17,486 nucleotides of DNA, from positions 1 to 17,486 of the forward strand of contig CADWAF010004181.1 in the NCBI GenBank assembly GCA_902984215.1, written 5' to 3'. Under the pieces are notes generated by a model that searched no databases, was not told the origin of the DNA, and saw only the letters and a list, made by a program, of their open reading frames with translations. Shown here in pieces: positions 7,849 through 16,200 of the stretch. This DNA comes from Willaertia magna (taxonomy: Eukaryota; Heterolobosea; Eutetramitea; Acrasida; Naegleriidae). A program made the translations under genes and the position numbers. How positions within the stretch are numbered: the first letter of the stretch is position 1; the number at the start of each line of letters is the position of its first letter.

Positions 7849-9144
7849 ATGACAAATAACTTTAAAGTAGCTCACCTTCTCTTACTGTTGGCATCTATTT
7901 GTTTAACAGCAGTTGTTGTGAAATCGGCAATTTACACAGGAAGTAATGGCAAGACAGTCATATCATTAAATTTAGAAAGAGAAACTACAGATACCTCTAA
8001 AGCAAGACAATCCATTCGTTCTATGAAAGCAAACATTCAAAACGCACCAATTTATGATTATAAAAATGTAAGTTTTATAACTGCTTGTGTTGTGTATTAA
8101 TTCTTCTTTTAGGTCTTTTATTATGTTCCAATGCACTTTGGATCCGATACTAAAAATACTTACAAAATGTATTTAGATAGTGATGTTGGCTTAGTATATG
8201 TAACTAGTTCAAAATGTTCACAATGTTGGTTACATCCAAGGTATGACCATTCAAAATCATCTACTTACAAAGCAGATGGTAGAAATGTTCAATGGTCACT
8301 CTATTTCACATATTATGGTGTATTAAGTAATGACCAAGTTGCATTCGTTGGTGAAAATGGTCAAAGTGAAATGATTATTAAGAACGTTACATTTGCTGAA
8401 CTAATTAAAACAGATGATGCTTGGGTTGAAACAGCAAATAGTTTTGATGGTATTATTGGTTTTTCTAGAGTTCCAGAAAAAGATATGACAGGTACTTATG
8501 ATTTCCCTGGATTTATGTCTATTGTAAAGAAAAGTTATCCAAATATTGATAATATCTTTTCAATTTATTTAAGTGAATTATTTAATCCAAATGAACAACA
8601 ACAAAATGGTAAAGGTCAATTAATTTTGGGAGGTTATGACAATAAATATTTTAGTGGACAAATGAATTGGTTCCCATTATTAAATAATACTCCTCATTGG
8701 ATGATTGAATTTGATGGTGTAAAAGTTAATGGTGAATGGTTTAAATATGTTGATTGTAAATCTGGTGCTGGAGGTAAATGTAAAGCTATTTTAGATACTG
8801 GTATTGGTAATATTGTAATGAATACTCATTATTTCCAATTCTTCCAATTATATGCTCATGCTTCTATTCCAGCTAATTGTGGTGATGTTGATTATAGTAA
8901 AATACCAACATTTGCAATTGTAATTAATGGAATTGATTTTGTAATTTCTCCAAAGGATTATGTGATTACACAACAAACCCCATTATTTGGACAAAAGATT
9001 TGTTCAGGAGCTTTTGCAGGAGCTGGTAATGAAGTTGTTGGTCCAAATACTTTTATTTTAGGACAAGTGTGGCATGCATTGTTTTATAATGTATATGATG
9101 CACAAAATGGAAGAATTGGTATTGCAAAAGCAAACCACCAATAA
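7849..9144 (+). CDS. Pepsin-like (family A1) aspartic protease, two exons; atypical first active-site motif
   Basis: Exons 7849-8067 and 8113-9144 join in frame to give 416 residues. I chose the ATG at 7849 because it places a signal peptide first (residues 1-25, LLLLLASICL core); the frame is open further upstream but has no ATG there. A short pro-region (about 26-72) includes an ISLNLERE stretch like A1 propeptides. The mature fold follows: YYVPMHFGSD, a first catalytic segment D95-S96-D97, the paired cysteines of SSKCSQC, HSKSSTY, a second catalytic segment D301-T-G, and the family C-terminus ILGQVW...FYNVYDAQNGRIGIAKA. Length and order fit cathepsin D/pepsin enzymes of lysosomes or secretions. 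Two oddities stand out. The first triad is DSD where DTG or DSG is expected, and the flap (WSLYFTYYGVLSND) lacks the usual Tyr-Gly-x-Gly. It may be a weak or inactive homologue. Confidence 0.93.
8068..8112 (+). other. 45-nt spliceosomal intron in the protease gene
   Basis: The sequence begins GTAAGT and ends TTCTTCTTTTAG, and it contains an in-frame TAA that would otherwise end the protein at residue 83. Exon 1 is exactly 73 codons. Removing the intron restores the family strand YYVPMHFG across the junction (KN|VFYYVP), so the boundaries are well supported. The intron is phase 0. Confidence 0.92.
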
Positions 9145-9756
9145 AACTACAGTGTATACGGTACGTACAGGCCTAGCTTCTTCCTAATTTGTTTGAATGC
9201 ATAAGAGAGTACTCTCTCAATAGAGATCTCCTAAAAATCACCAAAAAAAGAATACACAGTGTTGAATCGAACTCGTTACCGTAAAGGTGTCTTTGCTCTA
9301 GATTTAAAGAAAAGAAAATGTATTAAGTTTAACGGCGTCATTAAATTTTATAATTACAATAATTTATTTAATTACAATAATCAATTTAATTGTATATGTG
9401 GAACTAGACCAAACTTGCGCGAAAATGGGTTTTGTAGTATCGCTGGTATTACATGCTTCGGTATCTAGCACAAAATCTGGTTGTGGCGTCCTGTATCAGT
9501 ATTTACTTTTCACTAAGATATTTTACCCAAAATATGCATGTTGCTAAAACTACTTGGTTCACCCAAATAAGTGAGAAAGTGATCCAAGATTGAAGGGTTT
9601 AATCTAGCTGTTCCCTTTATCCTGACCACTACTTTGAGCATTTTGTCAAAATGGCCAAGCCTTTCGTGTTGAGGGTGTCACGCAAGATTTAAAACTAAAA
9701 ACGAGGTTTAGTTCGATTTTACTCTTTTCGTTTTGAAAACAAGAATAAAAAACAAC
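9145..9756. other. Intergenic region, no supported gene
   Basis: This is the 3' flank of the protease gene. It holds a cluster of short palindromes (9154-9230), a simple A/T direct repeat around 9340-9390 (two copies of an aattacaataat-like word) and a 13-codon ATG frame at 9651-9692. The only longer frame (9259-9468) starts at GTG, crosses the simple repeat and has no family features. No tRNA arm pattern was found. Confidence 0.5.
9154..9230. repeat. Cluster of perfect palindromes downstream of the protease
   Basis: Within 77 bp lie GTATAC (9154-9159), GTACGTAC (9161-9168), AGGCCT (9169-9174), AGAGAGTACTCTCT (9204-9217, 14 bp) and GAGATCTC (9223-9230). Each is an exact inverted repeat with no loop. 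They may be protein-binding sites, a 3'-end element or chance. Confidence 0.6.
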
Positions 9757-10215
9757 ATGAACAGTCACAGAATTACCAACAAACAAGAAGAAGGTAGTGG
9801 TTTCTTTCCCAAAAACAAACATACAGATGTTGTTGAAGGAAGTGTTAGGCTTAGAAAACAGATCAACAACCTTGAATTTAGACAAAACTTCTTTGTAATG
9901 AAGTTGAAAAAGAAGAGCAGTGACGAAGAACCTGTGGTTGTACACGCAAAGAAGATGAGAGAAAACAAACGTAGAAAGAAAGAAGAAATTGACTCTTATG
10001 ACAACAAGAAGGAAGAAAAGAGGGAGACGAAAAGAAGGGACTCTGTCACCAAAGTAATAACTGATGACACTAAGACAACACCACACCAACAAACTGAAAC
10101 AACTGGATCTTACCTACCATTTCTTAGTTTGCCATTAAAACCTATATGTGTTGATGAGTTAGTTGCTGAATTGATAAGAAATAATTTTCAACTTGTACCT
10201 GACCACTGCCTTTAA
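9757..10215 (+). CDS. Hypothetical small, highly charged protein
   Basis: An ATG at 9757 opens 152 codons ending in TAA at 10213-10215. I do not recognise the protein. The first two thirds are rich in Lys, Arg, Glu and Asp and include basic runs resembling nuclear localisation signals (KKMRENKRRKKEE around residues 68-80). The last 40 residues are different: hydrophobic and folded-looking (PFLSLPLKPICVDELVAELI). Codon use resembles the neighbouring genes. There is no signal peptide or membrane segment. The frame on the opposite strand over the same stretch is a shadow. It could be a real short gene, the last exon of a longer one, or a chance frame in purine-rich DNA. Confidence 0.42.
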   Translation: MNSHRITNKQEEGSGFFPKNKHTDVVEGSVRLRKQINNLEFRQNFFVMKLKKKSSDEEPVVVHAKKMRENKRRKKEEIDSYDNKKEEKRETKRRDSVTKVITDDTKTTPHQQTETTGSYLPFLSLPLKPICVDELVAELIRNNFQLVPDHCL

Positions 10216-10704
10216 ACCAAAAACTGCAAACAATAACAATTGCATTTCAGCTGGTGTTGAAAAAAGACTTGGATTTAAAATACATTGAAAACAGCTAAAC
10301 AAAACAAAACAAAGGCAATTTACAACAGTGACAAACTATTTACATGGGTTTTTCTTATGCTTAATAAATCATTTTTTAAAAACTAATCTACCACACCTCA
10401 AAAGAATTCTCCATAAAAAATAGACTTGAAACTGTTGGTGTTTTTCTCCGTTTCTCAAAAAATATGTTTTTGCTTTCTAGGTTTGTGTTCCCTGTTTAGT
10501 AATAAATAAACAAGTTGTGTGCCAGTAACTGGCCAGTATTTCCTAAAAAACGACAAAACTCAACTCAGGTTCACTAAAAGTAAGGCAGGCTATAATTGAG
10601 GTGAACTGCCAAATCATTGGAAATATTTCAAACATCAGTTTGCAAGCCGTACCATAAATTGGTGTCAACTCGCTTTCCCATGACACTGTTTAAAAAAAAC
10701 TAAA
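10216..10704. other. Intergenic region upstream of the LamG/EGF gene
   Basis: Nothing coding is visible. It should contain the promoter and leader of the gene at 10705. The only structured element is the inverted repeat GCCAGT-A-ACTGGC at 10521-10533, whose right arm continues into a second CCAGTA (10533-10538). The leader ends in an A-rich run just before the ATG. Confidence 0.5.
10521..10533. promoter_or_regulatory. Inverted repeat GCCAGT-A-ACTGGC
   Basis: This is a perfect 6-bp dyad around one base, about 170 bp upstream of the LamG/EGF start codon. It overlaps a direct repeat of CCAGTA. A dimeric DNA-binding protein could recognise it, but position and form alone do not show that. Confidence 0.2.
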
Positions 10705-13182
10705 ATGTTTCGTCCAATATTACTTGTAATTGTGATGCTTGGCTGTTTGGCCTTCATGGTCAAAGGACAGCAACAATACCAGCTTGACATCAGCGCACAA
10801 AACTTTACTTTAAATTCTGAAGGAAAACTTACTTTTGATATTCAGGTCCAGACAGAAAACGCAACTGTTAATTCACTTCAATTTATTAACAGCACCAATT
10901 CAAATTATGATGTTTCAATATCAAATAGCTATACATTATCAACAGGTGGAACAGATTATCTTTACATGCCTATGGATGGTTCTTTAGAAGATAAACTTTA
11001 TCACACTGTAAAGACTTATGGTACAGCAGCGCTTTCTGGCACAACTAGTGCCACAGGAACTACATCTGCTTTTATTACCAACACTGTAACTAAAGCAGAT
11101 TATATTGAAGTACAAAATGTAAAGAACTTTGTTAATGAGGATTTCGTCGTTGAATTATGGGTTTATTCAACACACAGATATTATTACTACCACGGTCTAT
11201 TCGTTATTAATGGTTTAAGTAATAAGTTATATGTTAGTTTAGGTTGGGATGGAACATTGTATTTATTTAAACCAACACAGCTACCTACTTATGATTACGT
11301 TTATAATTCCTTTGCCCCCAAATTACCTTTAAACACTTGGGTACAATTAAAAATTGAAAGAAAAGACAACATTCTCAGTTTATATCAAAATGGTCAATTG
11401 GTAGTTGCACATTCTAGTCCAATAACAACAATTGTACCCGGTGAAACAGTAACTTTTAGTATTGGTAAATCATCTCTTGAAAGTGATAACATTAATTTTG
11501 TTGGATACATTGATAACGTTCGTGTTTATAAGCCTAATGAAAACAAACATGCATACTTATTTAAAGCAACCTCAAACAAAGTAACAAACAATTATGATGC
11601 TACTATTTATTTATCTGCCAATACTACATATGACTTTACTCCAAAAACTAACATTTTTATTGAACGCCCAATTACTGTTACTTATAAGAACTCCCTCACT
11701 TGTGTACATGGCAATGTAATCAATGGAAAATGTGAATGTCATGAAGGTTATACTGGAATTGATTGCAGTTTGTCAATGTGTGGTTGGAAAAAGGGTCAAC
11801 GTTCAGGAACTCCAACCCCAACAATTGAATCTTCCATTGTCAACTCAAATGCTATTCAGTTTTCAGTTCAAGTCAACCAACATCCTACAATTCCATTTGA
11901 ACATTATTTAATTATAGGTGAATCTTCTTTCGACATTCCAACTTGTTCAATTAATGGTGGAAGTAATGTTGCTCTTACCTTACAGTCAAGCACTGAATGT
12001 ACAAAGAATTATCTCTCTAATTCTGTTACAATTGATACTTTGGTCAATAACGAACAAGTTCAAAAAGAATTAATGGGAGATTATATTAAATTGACAGTTC
12101 CATTAAGTATTCACTTTTTTAATAGAAACGGCGTGGAAAATGGAGGATTCTGTGAAGATATTCAATATAAAACTCAACAAATTCTTTACTTTAAAATCTA
12201 TAGCTACGCTTTAGCTGGATTCCAAGCTTGGAGTGAAAGATCACCAGGTCCATTTGATATTAAGATTTATACACAATATTTAACAACTACTTCCACTAAA
12301 TTATTATCTCTTGACGCAGTAGTTCAAACAAAGAATGTGACAGTAATTAATGCGCAATATAAAAACTCAACCAATCCAAATTACGATTTAAATATAGTTC
12401 AGTTTACATCTCAATCAAACCAAGGACAAACCCATTTATACGCAATGAAAGCTGTTTCTTCAAAGGCTATTAACAATTATAAGTCTCTTATTTACTTTAC
12501 TTTTAATGTTACTTACGATGACGTTAATTTTAATGTTGACGTTCCATTAGTAATTGATTATCAGTTCGTAACACCTCCAACAGATAAGAACATTACATTA
12601 CAAATTGGTTTAACAATTGCAGATTCCTCTTGGACTCCACAGAATAGATTTGAAACAGGAGACAGAGTTTACAATTTAGTTGAAAGTGCTCTAGTATTTG
12701 ACGGATATGATTTACAGGTCTCAGATGCATTCTTATGTTGTTTTACAGGGTTTGTTCCAACACCAGTTTACAATCCAGATAATAATCAATTTGCATGCAC
12801 TAAAAGTGAGGCAAATATGAATGTTTGGAAGAAATTAATTGATAATTATTCATCAAAAGATTTACAAACATTAATTCATCCATTTTCAAATGCAAAGAAC
12901 GTTCATGGATTTTCATTTGTTTTAGATAAATCTGTTTTTACTGAATCAAAGATTGATAGAACCTGTTATGTTCAATCTTTTGCAAGATTAGTGAATGCAA
13001 AGAGAAATACTGTCATTACAAGAAGCGTACTTGCTGAAGTCAGTTCACCAAATAGTATTAATTACTTTACAATAGCCACCGAAAACGCAGAAAAGCCAAC
13101 TGTCAGTCAAGGCTCAACAACATCAATCAATATTTATTTGCTTGTAATACTTTTTTTATTTATTGCTCGTAATTTAGTCTAA
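10705..13182 (+). CDS. Secreted or surface glycoprotein with LamG-like and EGF-like domains
   Basis: One exon, 825 residues. Residues 1-21 are a signal peptide (LLVIVMLGCLAFMV core). Residues about 88-275 resemble a laminin-G/concanavalin-like sandwich: MDGSLEDK near its start, FVVELWVY, WVQLKIERKDNILSLYQNGQ, and a closing YIDNVRVYKP. An EGF-like segment follows with C333, C343, C345 and C354 (CxCHEGYTGIDC). A module at 532-622 repeats one that is split around the LamG domain (42-75 and 281-327). Residues 360-500 and 630-790 hold further Cys-containing beta-rich sequence that I cannot name. There are many Asn-x-Ser/Thr sites. The last 20 residues are hydrophobic (IYLLVILFLFIARNLV), with only one basic residue near the end. 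This suits a GPI-attachment signal or a tail anchor. A role in adhesion or surface recognition is inferred from domains alone. Confidence 0.9.
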   Translation: MFRPILLVIVMLGCLAFMVKGQQQYQLDISAQNFTLNSEGKLTFDIQVQTENATVNSLQFINSTNSNYDVSISNSYTLSTGGTDYLYMPMDGSLEDKLYHTVKTYGTAALSGTTSATGTTSAFITNTVTKADYIEVQNVKNFVNEDFVVELWVYSTHRYYYYHGLFVINGLSNKLYVSLGWDGTLYLFKPTQLPTYDYVYNSFAPKLPLNTWVQLKIERKDNILSLYQNGQLVVAHSSPITTIVPGETVTFSIGKSSLESDNINFVGYIDNVRVYKPNENKHAYLFKATSNKVTNNYDATIYLSANTTYDFTPKTNIFIERPITVTYKNSLTCVHGNVINGKCECHEGYTGIDCSLSMCGWKKGQRSGTPTPTIESSIVNSNAIQFSVQVNQHPTIPFEHYLIIGESSFDIPTCSINGGSNVALTLQSSTECTKNYLSNSVTIDTLVNNEQVQKELMGDYIKLTVPLSIHFFNRNGVENGGFCEDIQYKTQQILYFKIYSYALAGFQAWSERSPGPFDIKIYTQYLTTTSTKLLSLDAVVQTKNVTVINAQYKNSTNPNYDLNIVQFTSQSNQGQTHLYAMKAVSSKAINNYKSLIYFTFNVTYDDVNFNVDVPLVIDYQFVTPPTDKNITLQIGLTIADSSWTPQNRFETGDRVYNLVESALVFDGYDLQVSDAFLCCFTGFVPTPVYNPDNNQFACTKSEANMNVWKKLIDNYSSKDLQTLIHPFSNAKNVHGFSFVLDKSVFTESKIDRTCYVQSFARLVNAKRNTVITRSVLAEVSSPNSINYFTIATENAEKPTVSQGSTTSINIYLLVILFLFIARNLV

Positions 13183-13214
13183 ATTATGGCCAATAATAAT
13201 AAAATCAACGTTAT
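13183..13214. terminator. Convergent 3' ends, 32 bp between stop codons
   Basis: The stop codons of the LamG/EGF gene and the RhoGEF gene are 32 bp apart on opposite strands. AATAAA lies on the plus strand at 13198-13203 and on the minus strand at 13219-13214, overlapping the RhoGEF stop; a further minus-strand copy lies inside the other gene's end. The two mRNAs must overlap in their 3' untranslated regions. Use of these hexamers as polyadenylation signals is assumed. Confidence 0.4.
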
Positions 13215-16200
13215 TTATTTCTTGTGAAATAATTTACCAAGGAAAGATTTTCTTTTTTCGCTTTTGTCTTCTGTTAGTGTACTGGTATTAGTGGATGTGG
13301 TGGTATCAGTAGATATTAAAGAAATAGAGCTACCAGTTGAAGTGAGTGATCTAGTTGAAGAGCTTCCTGAAGGGGATATTGACCCTCTTTTTGGAGTAAT
13401 AAAGGAACGTAATAATCTTGAACTCCTACTTCTTGTAGATAAGAACGCTTTGTCACCCTTAAAGATAAATTCTTTCTTTTCTCTAACTTCTTCTAATGCC
13501 TTTTCAATATCTAACACCCAATCACTTTTTGATTTTTGATCAGGGAAAATAATTTCCTTTTCAATCATCTTTTGTTTATCAGGATGATATAAACAAATTG
13601 TTATTCTACCTTGACCTCCTCCAGAAATATAAGCGTTTAATAGTGAGTATGCCTTAATTCTTTTCTTTACTTTAAGTTTTTGTCTTCGTTTTTCTCTAAA
13701 TAAGAATAAGTCATTGAATAAATAGGCTCTATAAATTAATTTTGGAGTTTCAGCAAATATTATTTCACCTTCTCTTATTAAACGTCTATGAGGTTGAACT
13801 AAATCATTTAATTTCATAATCTTAGATAATTGATATACTTTAATTCTGTTATTGGTTTCCTTAATTTTCATATTTTGATCGGCAGCACATTCACTAATCT
13901 TTTCAATTGCTTGTAATAAAGTATCATAATCTGCATGTTGTTGTGGAGTGTGTTTTAATAAATTCTCTAATAATAAACGGTAACGAGGTGTACGTTGAAC
14001 AGGCATTACTAAAAAGCTTTGCATTTCCAGTCCGGTTGATTTTGGATGCATCTTACGTTTGTCAACCCATCTGTCAAAGTCCTTATTTTCTTTTCTATAT
14101 TCTCTAATCTTTGTCATACAATTTTCATAACTACTTAAATATGTAATGTAAATCTTAAGGAAAGGTGCTGTCTTTATGAATAAATCCCCAATACGCATTT
14201 CATACATTCCAAAAAGATTATCTTTGTAAATTGCAAATCTTTCTTCTAATCTAGATAAGAAATTCTTATTGAAAGTACGAATAGTTAATAAATCACCAGG
14301 GAAAAAGGTTTTTGCAACATTTTTAGGTACTAATCTTTCTTCATTTTGAGTAGAATCAGTTTTTTTCTTTGAAACTTCATATCCAGGGTTATATCTACCA
14401 TTAACAATTGGTTCATAGAATAGCTCCCATAATGTATCTAAATACTTGACATACTTTCTTTCACTTTCTAAGATTTCCATTAATACATTGACTCTTTCTT
14501 TAACCATCTTCATTTCCTTTTCTTTGTTTTCCTCAGCAGATTTCTCTTTTGGACTGCTGCTATTAGGCGTAGATGGTGTTGATAATTTAGTGGAATCTGA
14601 ACCAGCTCTTCCCTTTCTGCTGGCCATACTCTTAGGTCTTTGTTTCTTAACTTTTTCCTTACTAGGGAATAAAGGTTGCTCAGATGTGATATATTGTGAA
14701 AATCTTCTTTCTCTAGATTCTTTTGATAATTTTCCAAAGTGTGACAAACTTTCCAATTGTTTTTGTTTCATTTCTTCAGTAGATGGTGAAATTGGAGTTG
14801 AATTGCCTTCATTGCTAGTTGGAGGGAGTGGTGACTTTGTAACTGGGGAATCTTCAGTGCTTAAAGGAGGTGACATCTTCTCTAAATCTGTTAATTGAAT
14901 TAGAGGTATTGGAATTGGAGGTTGATATTTCTTTATATCTTCAACTTCATGATTTGGTTCAAGGGATTCTGATCCTTCAGATGAATCTGATAAACCAGTA
15001 TGATTTTCTTCATTTTGAGGACTGTTATCAAGGGAACCAGGAGTTAAGGCATCTTCAATATTTGGTGAAATAGGAATAGGTTTTTGTGGGGTTACTGTAT
15101 CCATAGAAATAGCACTAATATCCATTGGTGTGACTTGTTCTTCTTCTTGGTCATCATCTTCTGTTTTATCAGTTCTAGCTGTCAAAGGTGTTGTTGGAGT
15201 TTTGGCAGCATCGTAACTAGTATTGGAGAATCTAGGAGTGAATGAGTCAAGTGTATCTTCTGTCATGGTGTATAAGTCTTCCTCGAAATCATCTGAATCA
15301 TACATTTCAGTAGCTTCTGTCATTTCATGATCGTCAAATCTATTAGGGGTTAAAAGTTGGTCTGATGGATTGGATGCTGTTTCAGAATAACCTAAAGTAC
15401 CTCCAGATTGTTCTCTGAACTTTTTGATAAAGTTAGCCTTATTCTTTTCGCCAGAAATAGCACAAGAAATTTCAGCAATTTTAGAAATTTCAGATTGTAA
15501 AAATTGATTTCCTTCAAATGAGAATTTCTTCAAATTCTTAATTTTCTTCAAGTCTTCAGGTAGGGTCATTAAACAATTGTTAGAAATATCCATTTGTTCT
15601 AAGTTTGTCAAATGCGATACACTAGGTAAATGAAGTAAAACGTTGTTTGATGCATTAAGATTTTGTAAAGTAGAAGTTTCAGCAACACCCTTAGGTAAAT
15701 ATTCAAACTTATTTTTGCTAATATCCAAATTCTTAAGAGGCAAAGTACTTATTTCGTCTGGTAATTCAATAAATTGATTCCCACTTAAATCCAAATCAGT
15801 TACATTCTTAAATGTATCATAAAACCATGAAGGTAATGTGGTCAAATTGTTGTTGTTTAACTTTAAAACCTTTACATGAGAACAATCCATTGTAGCATAA
15901 GGAAGAGTGTCTAAATTAAGTCCAGAAAGATCCAAAACCTCACTCTTGTTGTGTTTACATTCTTCAATGGCGTTATGAACAACACTGCGCTTTGACTTTT
16001 GTCTTGAGGAACTTGGATGGGATGTTTCTCTTTTATGAATCTTAGTATCTTTAGGTGAATACAAAACAGGATTAGAACTAGTTACTACATGTTGCTTTGG
16101 TTTAGCTTTTGGTGGTGTAACGATTTCGCTTGTTGAAGTTGAATTTGAAGCAAGTTTTGTGGAAACAGTAGAAAATGCTTCTTGCATTTGCTTTCCAATT

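Noticed and set aside
8131..9144. A separate intronless protein starting at Met 8131
   Set aside because: It would remove the first strand of the protease fold and the signal peptide; the 45-nt intron explains the break fully.
9259..9468. A 69-codon plus frame downstream of the protease
   Set aside because: It has a GTG start, crosses a simple A/T repeat and has no recognisable features.
9700..9720. A tRNA T-arm at the gttcgattt word
   Set aside because: The flanking five-base arms do not pair and no acceptor or anticodon arm fits around it.
9646..10092. A 148-codon minus-strand frame of hydrophobic residues
   Set aside because: It starts at TTG and is the complement of the Lys/Glu-rich plus frame; its membrane-like look is a by-product of that complement.
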